A program made the position numbers and the translations under genes. A model generated the notes under the pieces. That model was not told the origin of the DNA, did no database searches, and was given only the letters and a program-made list of their open reading frames with translations. From positions 30,110,808-30,174,807 of the forward strand of contig NW_023603184.1 in the NCBI RefSeq assembly GCF_014898055.3: a DNA stretch of 64,000 bases. Reading direction: 5' to 3'. This document shows positions 46,457 through 59,858 of the stretch, in pieces (the stretch's first letter is position 1; every line of letters starts with the position of its first letter). The stretch comes from Talpa occidentalis. Its lineage: Eukaryota; Chordata; Mammalia; Eulipotyphla; Talpidae.

Positions 46457-46650
46457 AGTTCAGTAGACCTGAGACATTCAGGAGAGGAGAAGAGTAGAAA
46501 ATGGGCCGGTGGTGGGATGGGGGCAGAGGTGAACACAGTGGCCTGTAGTGGAGGACTATTGGTGCTTTGGTGATGAGAAAACTATGGTGACCACACCTGA
46601 GGGTAGAAATCATATATTGTAAAAAAAAATAAACAAGGATGTTAAAACCA
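46457..46650 (+). mobile_element. L1 3' UTR fragment
   Basis: G/A-rich text (GGGCCGGTGGTGGGATGGGG, then TGGTGACCACACCTGAGGG and ATCATATATTGTAAAAAAAA) resembles the lineage-specific L1 3' UTR at 38820-39060. It lies directly after the SINE duplication, so the SINE may have inserted near its 5' edge. Confidence 0.6.
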
Positions 46651-47389
46651 AAATTTTTAAAAATTCCACTTAACACCTGTAATGTCTGTTCTCCCTTCAC
46701 TTTAAAACATAAGGTTAGCTGTCTGTGCTCTTTCCTGAGAGCCTTTAGGTATAGTTTAGAGAAGATATAGACCCTGTCAGACTCATCTGTTGCATTGCTG
46801 ATAACTCTGGGGAATGGAAACTCAATAAAAGTAGTACAGAGAATTTCTCCTTGGCCAGAAAATCTTGTCTACGTGATCCCTTTAGGAAAGTCAGACAGTG
46901 TCTAACTTCAGCATACTTATAGATGCCCCACAGAGTGAAAGCAAGCAGTCCTACCCCTCAATCCGTGAACTTGCTCAGGTAACAAGTCCAAGACCACACA
47001 TTTAGGAAGTGGAAAAATGAGACTGAAAATCCAATTAGCTTCACACATGAGTGAAAACCCAGTGAAAGGTTTGCTGTTAGAAAAAGATATTCTCATCCCC
47101 AATTGTCACTATTCTCCACCTTTCATTTCTACCCAGAATTTAGTAAAGCCTCTTACTGTATGTGTGGAGCACTGGTTCCCAACTACAGATGCAAGACTTT
47201 AGGCTTCACACCCACCAGAGCACAATCAGCTGACTTCACCTGTCAAGGTTGTGGTTCTGCTGAATTGAGACTTGTCTCATGGGTTTTTTTTTGTCCCATC
47301 ATTTGTGGCATGTCCCTCTGTCGCTTCCTTTTCAGTTTTTATGGGTTGGTATAAGGAGCTTTTTTCTTCTCTCCACAGACTGGCTTTGT
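46651..47389. other. Unassigned noncoding sequence
   Basis: Nothing recognised. Confidence 0.4.
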
Positions 47390-48665
47390 GTTACAATTAC
47401 AAATTGCAGGCTATAATCCAAGGTTATTGGCCTGGACTCCTTAGCTGTCTACTGCTTCAGACTGTTGCCTCTGCACCTGTTCAGATGAGCAGAGCGCTAG
47501 TGCCGGCAGGGGGTAGGAGACAGGAGCTGGGTGGTGGGGTACTGTGAGGTGGCTGCTAGTACACTCTAATACGAGTTCAAGTCTTCTTAGGTATGGTGGG
47601 TACTTGAGTTAGATGGGTGGTGGGGAGGGATAAACAGGGATGCCCCCAAGTTAAAACACCCTAAGTAATCTTGTGCTAGCTTCAGTTATAGCTCTCAGTG
47701 GTGGCTCAGCTCTGTCATATTGGTTCTGCAACCAGTCAATAGATACAGAACCAGAGAGAGCTATGGTTAGCATAGTCTCACAGTGGGGTTTGTTCCTTTT
47801 ACCTTTTGATTGCAGAACCAGTGCTCTGGGGACACTTGCTCCTGATGCTGAGTTCAAGATGCTTTGAACTCTGGTTAATGGCATTTTACTATTTAGCTGT
47901 TATCTCAGCTTTGGCCCCAGGTGGGTGTGAAGTCAGGGGTGTCACATAACATGGCCACAAGGTACAGAGAATGGCCACTTCCTTCTTTTTTTGCAATTTA
48001 GAGAGTTTAGTCTCTTCTGTATGGAGACACAGATGAGCCTATCTAGACCACCTCACGAGTTGGGGTTCCAGCTATTCACATCTAGGTGTCCCAGACTCAA
48101 GCCGACAACCACCACCTTGCAAACCCTGTGTGGGCAGTCACCAGGACTTTCCACTGCTCTCAACATCCCCTACAGGGCTGCAGACTGTTTCACTCTAACT
48201 CTGGGTGCCTAGTTGCTGTCCACCAGTACAGGATCTGTGTTGATAGCACTGATCTACAACTCTGGCATTCTGTCACAGGTCTCTGCACCACTACCCTGTA
48301 ATTCTCCAGAGGTAGACCCTCCGTCCTGCACACCGATTTTACGTATGCCCCCTCTTCGGTGCAGTCCACAGGTTCTAAAGTCCCTGATGTGGGCCAGAGT
48401 CTTTCAGTCAACAGCAGCAGAGAAGCTCTATTTAGTAGCCACCCTCCTTCTCTTAGGTTGCACTGTGCAGGAAATGCTACAAGTACACTTAAAAATTGTA
48501 TTTTTTCCTACTCCCCTCTACTGCGTTGTCCATCTTGAAGGGTTCAGTAGTTATCTATTCATCATCAGGCACCATTGTCTTTATTTATGCCTGATTTAGT
48601 TGTCAATATGTGGAGGTGAACTTGGTGTCCTCACTCTTATGCCATCTTTCCAGACCCCCTTTCCT
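47390..48665 (-). repeat. Possible 5' end of an old L1, minus strand
   Basis: The right edge in reverse reads GGTCTGGAAAGATGGCATAA, GAGTGAGGAC, similar to the AAGATGGC start typical of L1 5' UTRs. The stretch to the left is unusually GC-rich for this window, as expected for an L1 5' UTR. Weak call. Confidence 0.38.
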
Positions 48666-51600
48666 GGGTTTTCTAGAGAATCAAACACAAGAGTGTGTGC
48701 TGACTTCTCAAGAGAAAGTTAAGCATCAGTCTTCTTTTCCCCTCATAATCAAGCCCATAAGCTATATTCCCATCAGCAGAGCTATGGAACTAATGCTTTT
48801 CTTTGTATTTATGAGATATTTCTACATGCTGATTTCAAATTCATAATTTTAGCGACCTATTTTTTGTCATTACATCGCTGCATTTTGAGTAAATATTTAA
48901 AGTTTGTTTCTTGCATTTGTAGTAAATGCAGTGGAGCAGTCTAGGTCCAATAAGAATTTAATTGAGGACAAAAATTTGCTGCTTTTAGCATGCCTAATAA
49001 TTTCCATCTTTTGTCTCACTTGAAAAAATGTATTACCGTTTTGTGTTTATGCCTCCCATTTATTTTTATAAAATTAATTCAAGCAAAATATTCAAATCAC
49101 CAATGCTTTATAGATAATAAAACTAGCCGGACAAAACAGAACCAATAACTGACAATACCATCATAAAAACTTTATTAATCAGCAAATGCTTGAGAATTCC
49201 AATTTAGGCATAGAAAAAGTGACTTTTGAGGGTCAAAGGACAGTGTCAGGGTCTTGGTCAGCTGTATGTCATAGTACCTAGAAACATACCATTCATAAAA
49301 TGCTTGCTTAGGGAATGGATTCCATGCCTGGAAAGTATAGATTTGTAGGTTTGATAAATTTTACTTGATTTTTAAGATGAATACATTATCATTTTAATTC
49401 TACTGCCTCAATTATTATGCTCAGGCTATTTCAAATGTCTAGATTCAAACCTGTCCAGATCCTCAATGCAAATATGAAAATATGTGGGGCAAAGACAAAG
49501 TCCTTATTATGTGCTAGAATTCACAAGAAAGAATAAGATAATTAGAAGTTATTTTCTTTCAGATCACTTCTTTTGAAGTAGTTAGCAAGACATTCAGTGA
49601 GAAATTTCAAATGTGACAATTTAAAAGTCTAAAAATAATCCAAGATAAATGCAAAACTACAGACCAGACCTTATCAACACTACAAATGTATTTACTAGTT
49701 GAGTATACACTCAAATTTGTGTATGTCAAAAGCCTTCATCATGAAAAAATAATTAGAATAAGAAAGGACAAAATTTAATAAAGACTAAGAATTAAACTTC
49801 GTGATTGAATGCTAACTCTACCCCTTGTTAACTGCATGATCTTGGGAAAGTAACTTGGCTTACCAGTTCTGTCCTAGGTAAAAAGGAAATAATAGTGCTG
49901 TCTCCATACTGGAGTTCAGAACTGATTATGAGACAGTATAGGATGGTAATCAAAATATCACCTGTTAAACTGTTAAAAGGTAAAATCGAAGATGTGGCTT
50001 AGATGTGTGGCAACAACAGGCTTCCTATTGTGGAACCCCAGCTACACATCAAGTATTATTGAACCTGCTGTCTCTCATGCAGGATCTTGCCCCTGTTAAA
50101 TGTATGGCATATAGAAGCAGGATGGAATCCCATCCTGTGGTTCCCCAGTTAAAATGAGGTACGGCGGGACTGAGAGAAGCTTTTTTAAATTCTTTTCCCT
50201 ACCTCATTAAGAAGAAGAGTCACATTTCTTTCCTTGAGAGGGGTTGGCAGAAAGTGGGTAGGAATATCATTTTATTGAAACTCCTTCCACAAGGAAAATA
50301 GAGAATATGGAAGCAGAGTGGGGGTGAGTTTTACCCTTTAACATTTCTTGGACTTTTGTTTTCTTAATTCATTAGACTTAACCATTTAGCCTATATTCAG
50401 CCAGGCTGTGGCTAATCCCTTGTGGGGAAGAGATGAGAAAACTATTAGGGAAGTACTGTTCTCATTTCCATAAGGCTATTCCCCCACTGCTAATCATGCT
50501 CCCCTGTGGTCCTTCTGGTATATACTCCAGGGCAGTAGCATTGCTTCTGCCCTATTTCACAGAGTGCTCTGAAATTGGCCAGATGATTACATTAAATTCA
50601 TTAACTTGGAGGCAACATTGTACCCAAGACTGAAAATCAAATCCCTATTTTATTTCTCAACCCAAATTATGTCTCGCCAAGCTTTCCAATTACATATTGC
50701 ATTAATTGGCCTCCCTGAGAAGCAGATGCTCAGAAAGGAGTCCAGCTTGTGAAAGGATTGGAGAGGGAACAGGAGAAGGTGAGGAGCGCCTTCAAACCAT
50801 GGTGCAAATTTGACACCTGTGAAGAGAAGGAAGGGAGGAGGACTAAGTAGGAAGAATCTCAGCCTGCAGTGCAGTGCAACTCCTAGAGATGTTAGAGTTG
50901 GCTGAGGGGGAATCAGTCTTCAAGTCAGAGTCACTTGCTGGAGGACTTCTACATTTCACTGCAATGAGCCAGTTAAGGGACCCTAACTCTCCTCAGTCAT
51001 TGGTTAGGAACAGTTGGCAGGAAGTGTGGTCTCAGTGAATACAGTGGTGGATTCAGAAGCTGTCAGTCCATTATCCTTCTTGCAGCAGACCCGAGTTATG
51101 TATTTTATGACTGGAATGTGCCTATAACCTACCACAGCTTCTACAATGGTATTGAATGACAATGTAAAGATACTTCAAAAATAACACATAATTAGATGTT
51201 TCACACCTGAATTAAGTAGACTTCTTCCGATGATTAAATTCTAAATAAAAAGTATAGTTAAAAAAATTAGATCCCCTTGCAAGTTAAATCCAAATAACAA
51301 TGCAAAAAGTATTAAAGCCCTGAATCAATTCTCTTGACGTTATTAAAGTTCTAAAATGTTAAATTCCAAAATATGTCTTCTCCAATTTCTGATCCTCTCA
51401 GTCTTAACCAAGAGAGGGCAGATGTGGGGCTGGATTCCCTGAGCAGCACATTGCCTGGAATGGATGTGATTCCTTCAAGAATTCAGACTTTGTCTTCATG
51501 ATCCCACTTCAGAAAAAGTCCAAAGAAAAAAGAAATAAAAAAGGAAAAGTCCAAAGAATTCCTGGAATAAACGAGATTATAAGAGTTCTAGCTTAGTTAC

Positions 51601-51760
51601 TATAAGATTTAGAAAGCAAGTTGACCTGTAGGTTATCATCCAATTACCACAGGAAAACAATGCTTGCAAATCACATCACTTGGTGAGGTCAAAGATGGTA
51701 TCAAAAATATCCTAATTAAGGTGAGTAGAAGGAGATAATTTGAGTTTTCATCTCACCACC
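48666..51760. other. Mostly unassigned, one MIR
   Basis: A forward MIR is visible at about 49800-49925 (AACTGCATGATCTTGGGAAA, GTAACTTGG). The remainder has no recognised gene or repeat; 50700-51060 may be an old LTR-like repeat. Confidence 0.4.
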
Positions 51761-51764
51761 AAGA

Positions 51765-51965
51765 TTCACTGATTCATATCACAAATAGACATTGAATACC
51801 TACTGTGTTCCAGGAGGTATCTGGTGATGAATAAAATAGACAAATGTCCTTGCCCACATTGAGCAAAATTGCATTTTTTGGGGAAAGACATTATTCAAAG
51901 AAGATAAATAGTTATGTAAGTAGCATGTTGGTGAGATGATAAGGAGGGAAAACAAAAGAAGAAGA
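51765..51965 (+). repeat. L2-like fragment
   Basis: AATACCTACTGTGTTCCAGG followed by AATAAAATAGACAAATGTCC and CTTGCCCACATTGAG is L2 forward text. Confidence 0.65.
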
Positions 51966-52029
51966 TAATCAAATATGGGGAGAGGATTAGAATTTTAACT
52001 AGGATAGTCAGGGATGATAATTTTTAATA

Positions 52030-52290
52030 AAAATCAAAAGATTTATTTATGCATACAAGAACTGGGGTACAGGCCAGAGGTGTAGGGGTGAGAGGATTCA
52101 CCAGAGACAGAGTGGGGAACAGAATAGGCAGAGTGACTGGAATTCACTGCTGAGGGGAGCAGCGCGTGAATCAGGAGAGATCTGCTGCGCCATGTGGGTA
52201 TCTCCCTGGCCGGGGATCAAACTCATGCTGCAGTGGCTGTGGTTAGCTTCACAGGTTGCGTCTCAACCCCTTGCGCCACCAGAGAGGCCC
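52030..52290 (-). mobile_element. T+ SINE, older type
   Basis: Minus-strand copy ending CCAGAGAGGCCC at 52290; the A-rich end is near 52030. No clear duplication. Confidence 0.92.
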
Positions 52291-53448
52291 CCTCTATTAT
52301 ATTTCTTCTTGCTTTTTTGGGAGTCAGTAAAACTCATCTGAGTTTATAGCAGCTCAACCTAATTTTTTAGGTTGTTCCCTTTCTTTATCTTCCAATGTAA
52401 GGCTAGTACAACTTGCTAGATTTGGGTATCTTCTTTCTTTTGCCTTCTTACACATTTTCTTTTGTTTTCTGGCCCAGATGTTCACTTTTCTTACACTTTA
52501 TTCAAAGTTTTGATTTGTGCGGTGTCCCACTAGGGAGACATGAAATCTATGCATTCTATATTTGCCAAAAGGAAATAAATTTGCACTTTCACCTTTCTGA
52601 GCTGCATAAATATTCCCAGAAGACAGTCTTCCAGTGAATCAGTAGCCAACCCAAGCCTGGAGTTGACTTGTCATGTCTTTTCCCAGCCCTGCACAGGCAG
52701 GACCTTTACCATTCTGCTATCGCTCTTACCAAGAACAGGCTAACCACGTTTTTTGCAGGCCAGAATATCTGAAAGAGAATTAAGAAGGGGAAAGGAACAT
52801 CAGTTATATCTGATCTTTATTCTGCGCCCTGATCCTCATTCCAAACTCTTCAAAATTTCCTCTTCCCTCCTGGGAAATAACAACTATATATAGGTGGGAA
52901 GTTTACTTTAATGGATGTTTCCCTATATAGAAGGAAATATTTGGAATGGGAGCTATTTCCCCATTAAAGTATGTAAAATACTTAGCACAATATCTAAAAG
53001 GAGGTTAGTACTCACTAAATATTGATTACTATAAGTACAAAGCCAACCGAAAAATTAAAATGAAAATGGTCAGTTTGTTATTTATAGAACTAGCTAAAGG
53101 GGAGAGTAAAATGAGAGAAGTAGATAACCAAGTAATTTTAAAATACTGAGTCTTTTTCTTGAGGTTTCTACAGAGTAAAACTCACTGCCTTAAATTGTCC
53201 TTTAGTGGTCATCTGTGGATACAGCTTCCTTCAGACATGGATAGAATCTCCAGGTATCCTCAGCGTGTGTGTGACTCAGGCCCTCTCACCGGTCTGCTTG
53301 GCCCATCAGGAACTTCAGAAGTGGAGACTGAGAGTGTGAGCCCTTACATTTGGGCCAGAGAAACCTGATGGAATTTCGAGCCATGAACTCTGCCTTCTGG
53401 TTCAACACAAGTAGGATTTTAAATAAGATTAGGTAATTTCTTTTATTT
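52291..53448. other. Unassigned noncoding sequence
   Basis: Nothing recognised. Confidence 0.4.
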
Positions 53449-53461
53449 AAAATTACATAAA

Positions 53462-53733
53462 GGCCTCCCTGGTGGTGCAAGGGGTTATACGCAACCTATG
53501 AAGCTATCCGCAGCCACTGCAGCATGAGTTCGAACCCCGGCCAGGTAGCTACCCACATGGCACAGCAGACCTCTCCTGCCTCGCCCACTGCTCCCCTCAG
53601 CAGTGTATTTCAGTGGATCTGCCTATTCTGTTCCCCACTCTGTCTCTGGTGGATCCTTTCACCCCCCACACCTCTTAGCCTGTACCCCAGTTCTTGCATG
53701 CATAAATAAATAAATCTTTAAAAAAAATAAAAT
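53462..53733 (+). mobile_element. T+ SINE, older type
   Basis: Perfect 13 bp duplications AAAATTACATAAA at 53449-53461 and 53734-53746. Tail GCATAAATAAATAAATCTTT and A-run is the standard form. Confidence 0.95.
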
Positions 53734-53746
53734 AAAATTACATAAA

Positions 53747-54790
53747 ATTATTTTGGGGAAAAAAATCTCCAGATAGATGAACACAATTGGTCAAGCATGA
53801 CTTTTTTTTTAGATCTCAGGATTACAGAACTGGATTAATCCTAATCCTAATCTTCAGTTATCATATGCTCTCCTAACTGGTCACTTCCCTTCATCCCCCT
53901 TGTCTGGCCTTCTTCCTAACTTGTTCCCTCTCTGAGGGGATCTATAATATCAATGTCTTGTTCTGAGTGGAATAAAATTTTAGGGTTCTCCTACCCTTCC
54001 TCTCCTTCCTCTCCCAGGCAACTGTCTTTTTTTGTTGGACTAAGTTTGAAATTTGAATAAACACTGAAAGTGACAAACTTGTCACATCTGGAGGGGAAAA
54101 AAAAAATGCTGTTTCTTTTGGTTTCTCCAGAATGCTAAATGCATCCCAAAAGCTCAAAGGAAGGGTGCGGTTTTGACTCAAACTTTGCCCTGTTTGCCAA
54201 CCTCAGGGAGTCTGGGTTGAGTTAGGGGGAATGTAACAAAACCTGACAACAGACAAGTCTAATGTGGTTTGGAGTTTTATTATGAAACTTCTGTGTAGTT
54301 CTGCTTTTCACCCATTTGTGTCATAAGAAAACAACCAAAACATTCATTTTAGTTTTTGCTAACCATCTTTCAGAGTAACACAATACATATTCAGGATTTA
54401 ATATGTATTATAACTAACAAATTACTGTAAGTTGTAAAGTTGTATCGTGTACTGATTCACAAGTTAGTTTTAAACTATTTTCTTATTTCCTTCAATTATA
54501 CGTATGATTTAATATATATTTATAAACGTATACTATCATATTTATATAAAAATATACACCTTAAAACAAACATAATATTGAATTTTTTAAATTATCGCTG
54601 TTACATTAGCAGTTTATATTATTGAAAGAAAAATTGAATACTACAAAAGATTAGAAAGAGGAAAAATTAGGTATGAGGCAGTTTCTTAATTCATTCTACT
54701 GGCAACTGATATCATGCTAGATGCTGAGGAAAATATGTGGGTGATTTGGAATATGAACTATACCCTTTAGGAGAGAGAGAGAAATAAAAA
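53747..54790. other. Unassigned AT-rich sequence
   Basis: No gene; very AT-rich at 54430-54660. Confidence 0.4.
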
Positions 54791-54799
54791 TACATGAAT

Positions 54800-55090
54800 T
54801 TATTTTATTTTAAAATTTTCTTTAAAATGGATAGTGTTTATTTTTTGATTAACTTATTTTTTTATTAAGGTAATTATTTATTTATAACACTATATGTCTT
54901 AGAAGTATAGGTTCATACATCTTCAAATGTATGTTACCACACTTCACCTACCACCAAAACCCCATTTATTCTTCTAATTTCAAGGGTTTGTTTGGCTTGG
55001 TTTTGTGTGTTACTTTGCTTTATTTCTTTATATTCCACATATGAATGAAATCGTTTGGTATTTTTGTATCTCTTTCTGACTTAAAATATA
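54800..55090 (-). mobile_element. L1 3' end, minus strand
   Basis: ATTCCACATATGAATGAAAT, CGTTTGGTATTTTTGTATC and TCTTTCTGACTTA at the right are antisense ORF2 end; TTTTTTTATTAAGG and the poly(T)-rich left part are 3' UTR and tail. Confidence 0.75.
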
Positions 55091-55425
55091 TTTATTTTGA
55101 ATATTCAGTGAAAGATTAAATTTGGCAGGTATCTTCAATACTCCTGTATCTTCCCATTACCTTTAACTCAGTCATTTAGAGGCAAGCTCTATTTACTCAG
55201 AGATCTCATCACAGTCTCTGTGGTTGCCAGAGACATCTCAAGATTTAACCTGAGGTTTAGTTCTCTTTAGACTGCATGCATCTGGTTTTCTTCCTTCAGA
55301 GAGGCAGCAGTTAAAAAGAAATCTTTCCACTTGTTACAAGTGGATGAGTGATTAAAAAGTGCAGTGTTGACAGTGTCTACAACTACATTAGGTCAAGGTA
55401 GGAAAGAGACATGGTTATATAGTAT

Positions 55426-55695
55426 TTTTTTAAAAGATTTATTTATTTTATTTATACAAGAACTGGGGTACAGGCCAGATGCACGGGAGGGTGAGAGGAT
55501 TTACCAGAGACAGAGCGGGGAACACAACAGGCAGACTGACGAAATACACCACTGAGGGGAGCAGCGGGCATGACAGGAGAGGTCTGCCACACCATGTGGG
55601 ACCCTCGCTCGCTGGCTAGTATCGGACCGGCACTGCAGAGGCTGCGGACAGCTTCACAGTGTGGCACTCAACCACCTGCACCACCAGGGGAGGCC
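55426..55695 (-). mobile_element. T+ SINE, intermediate type
   Basis: Perfect 14 bp duplications TGGTTATATAGTAT at 55412-55425 and 55696-55709. Confidence 0.95.
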
Positions 55696-56193
55696 TGGTT
55701 ATATAGTATATTAATGACTCATTCCAAATTTCACAAGATGGACAACGGACCAAAGCAGAACATTTTTTCTAAATTTATTTTGAATAAAGCTTTGAAAAGA
55801 AAATTTTAACAAAATAGAGTCTATTCAATAATTAAAAAATCTTTAATATGATACAAAGTCAAATATATAAAGTTAGGATCAAAAACAATTTCATTTTACC
55901 TCATTATACACTATTAATGGTTGACTTCCATTGACTTCAGATAATTAAAACTGTATTTCTAAGATTTCAAAATAATTATGTGGGGAGCTATACAAAAGAA
56001 GTAAGGTTGTGAGGTTTATATTGATGATCATTTAATGTAGCAAGGAAATGAAAGAAAGGTATTTCAGTTCTTCTTAAGTAAGGCAGTTGAGGCAGCTGAA
56101 CACAAAGGAGAAACTACCAATAGCAGTTGTCTAATTCTGGCTTTCTTCTACCAGTGACACCAAACCAGATTGTTTCTAACTCTCTTGATTATT

Positions 56194-56250
56194 ACACACA
56201 CACACACACACACACACACGATTACACACACAAAAACACATACACACATG
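56194..56250. repeat. (AC)n microsatellite
   Basis: A (CA)13-type run at 56194-56219 followed by an imperfect copy. Confidence 0.95.
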
Positions 56251-57905
56251 CCCCTCAAGTTCCCAACAAAGTCAACATTACTTAAAAATAACTTACTGTT
56301 TTCATTTATCTATTTGTCTACCATGCATTAATCCAGTAAGTATTTATTATGCACCTATCATGAGGAAATGCACTTTGCTGGACTCAGTATTACCAAATAT
56401 CTGGGCTGAAAAACAATTGCATGGCACTAAGAGTTTCTATAATAAAATGAAGCTGCTATGGGAAACATGAGTTATTTACAAAATAAATGAGCTTAAATGT
56501 AGGGGAAAATAGCATTCAGTTTTCAAAACTGAGAGTTGTTTGTTTTTCTCAAGAACACTCCTAAACTACCTTGCAATTCTGAATTTGAGTTTTAATTACT
56601 AACAAACAAGTGAAAAACCCTTCCCAGGGCAAGGAACATCAGCAATGGATTATTTGACTCTCATTGTGGTTTATTTCATTATATGATGAGTCACTTTTTT
56701 TCCTTTGTTAGTTTCAGAGTTTGAGAAAAGTCTGGTGGCTATGTTTTACAAAGGCTACAAAAAATAAATTGTTGTTCTTCAAACTGTATAAGTCTCTCTT
56801 CCCAATTCTGGCCATCCACTTTTATCTAGTGCCAACTAGACATTTGTCCATTAGTGCTCCACAGGCACAAGCAGCTCAGTACAGTATAAACTGAACTCTG
56901 TGTGGTCACCCATAAACCTAATCTTGCATTTGCTCTCATACTTATTAGTACCACCCATCTGCCTAGTTTCTCATACTAGAAATCAAATACTCATCAAGAT
57001 CCTCTCTTTGCTGGCACTCCTCATAGTTATTAGATCAACATGTTCTGTTAATTTTATATTCTGAATAGATCTAGAATCATGTTTCTATTGCTATGTGGCA
57101 AATCTGGTGATTAGCCAGTTCGGTTCCAGAGTCTGTGCCTCTAACAACTACACTACATTGCATCCTGATATATAGTACCTGACACATAACCAATGCTGGA
57201 GAATACAATGTTTATCTATGAACAAGAATTCCTAATAATGAGCCCTCAGTCACAGACAATGCTAGACTTCTCCAGGCTTCCTTGCACTGGGTCTGTCTCT
57301 GGAAAACTCAGGACATGGAAGAGCAGAGAAATTATCCTCATTGCAGCAGGCCGACTATGAGGAGGAGAAAAATGAGTAGAAAACAAAAAGGGGACTTCTG
57401 TACATAAATCCAATTTATTTTTTTCATACTCATCCATCAGATTAAATAAATTCTCCTTTCCTGGAAGAGGGAAAAGTTGGAAGAGTAGAAGTTTAGTTTA
57501 TTGACTAGTGGAGCTCCCCACACCTGGAAGCAGACATAAGGAACTGGAAAGAGATACTCTCTCCCAATGTAATATGCATATATTTATTACCTTTTTTGTT
57601 CTCAATACCAATGCCACATCACGCTGTAATTTTTTGTTTGTCTCTATCTCCCTCTTCCTTCCTCACCTATACACTTCTTAAGAGCACATGTATTTTTCTA
57701 TTAGTCTCTGGATGTCCAGTGACTGGCACGTAGTATATACGCAATAATTGTTCATTAAATGAAAGAATGAAAAGGTATTTTTCTTTAATTCCCAGAAAAT
57801 ACAGAAGAATTTAATACACACTAGAATTAGTTGTTAACTAGCCGTTTCAGAACTATAGATCCTTTATTTGAGTTTATCCTCAACCTCTGTAATTCTTGGC
57901 TTTTT

Positions 57906-57939
57906 GTCTCTCTCTCTCTCTCTCTCTCTCCCTCTCTCT
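57906..57939. repeat. (CT)n microsatellite
   Basis: Near-perfect TC repeat of about 34 bp. Confidence 0.95.
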
Positions 57940-59825
57940 AAAATAAGGGCTTAACAAGTGATCTGAATAAGCTGACAGCTTCCTGCTCTCACTGCTGCTG
58001 CTATGCATGGCTTATCTGAAATTGGAATCAGAAAAGGCAGTAAGGAAAGACAATCTGGCAACTTAGCACGCATCTTGGTTCTCTTTTGTCCAGCAGAAAG
58101 AAGTTCATTTTAGAGGACATGGGCTTTGGTGTCATTCATCCTGCTTTTGAAAACCCACTCTGCAATTTTACTAACTGTGTGACCTTGTGCAGATTGTGCT
58201 GTAGCATAGGAGCTATGTTCTAGTAGTTTTTAGCCATTCCCTTCTGAGAGGACGTCATCTGCTTTTCAGAAAGTTCTCATTTAACTGCTTTTATAGAGGT
58301 ACTCATGCACTAGCCTATGACCTCCTTTCCATTTTTGAAACCTGCCTGCTTTATCTTCCAGACATCAGATTCTGCTGTCTGATAGTGTGAGAATATAAGA
58401 AATGTGATTTCTTTTATTTCTTTCATTTATCCTGTTTTTCTAGTTTGTGATTGTATCTCAATTAACTATTTCCTTAGTTACTGATTGACTTAATGGAATC
58501 CAGCTTCATTGACATAATTTGTGAACTTTGGCTACCACTAACATCTATTTGAACCACAGTAGCTCGTCAAATTGCCCTGATATTTTTATTGCATCTTCCA
58601 GAACCACTGAAGCTTACTACCAATGGTCACTTCCAAATGCGTCAGTATTTTAGCCGCTTGGTAGAGTTATCCAAATGTAACACATGCTTCCTTGTACCTG
58701 GTGCCACGAATTTCTGGGAATGCAATACGGAACTATTCAAATCCTAAGCATATAAAGAAATGGTCATTTTAAAATCACTTCAAAGAAATGAACAATTGAG
58801 AAAGACCTCCATAAGACCCAGTTTTCCCAAAGTGGACTCCCACTATTTTATGGAACAACTTCTTGTCAACTTGTTTCCACTTATTAATCCTTCCATGGTC
58901 CTCCTGTTTTAGTGAGTCAGGTTTATTCTTGTATTCACAGACTGTTGATTCACAAATTCAGGAACTCTGAAGGCTGCTAAATAATAAGTTAACACTGACA
59001 CATTTATCTAGGATTTCATACTTTGTGAAGTGTTTCACATCCTTTTCTTTCATAGTATTTGAGTTCTAGAGCAAGAGAATTTTATGGATGCATCATTAAA
59101 CTTCTAGAATAATTATTCTGTTATGTCTTTTTGATATCCTGGGTGTGTTTCTGTCTCCATTGCTCATTAAGTAAGTCATTCAACTAATATTTATTGAATC
59201 TCCCTCTGTATTAATTAAGCACTTTGCCAGAAATTCTGGGGAAAAAATGAATATGACATGATCTTTGCATTGAAGCCAGGGAGAAAGATTTGAAATTAAC
59301 CAACAAAAATGCAGTGATAAAATATCATAATATAGATTTGTATAAAGCACTAAAAGAATACAGCAGGAAGAGGAGAGATTAATTCTAGTGCAAACATTAT
59401 GGTTGTTCAGATTTCAGAGTAGAACAATTTAAAAAAAAAATCAACAACAAAACAAGACCCTAAAGCGAAGTAAGATTAATTAAAATTCATTTAAGAAGGA
59501 TTCAAAAATCCATATAATAGATGAATTTTTTTTTCCTTGGGGATGTGGGGATAGTCTGACAGGAGGAATAGTTGTGTAACCTAACAAACAAGATACAGTG
59601 TGATAACTTCAAAGAGGTTAGAAATCACTGTCCAGTACCCTGGAAGTTTAAACACTGGGTTACTCAGACTTTGTTACATATATTTTCCAGGCAGTAGTAC
59701 TGAGAGAAATTTGTGCCAAATAGGTAGAACCAAGAGGTTTTAATAGCAATCATTTGCACTTATCTTTATCTTAATAATTATGGTAATCATGTCTTTCTAT
59801 TTGGTTACAAACGTTCTTGGTTGGG

Positions 59826-59858
59826 GTGTGGTGTGTGTGTGTGTGTGTGTATGTGTGT
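59826..59858. repeat. (GT)n microsatellite
   Basis: GT repeat of about 33 bp with one interruption. Confidence 0.95.
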
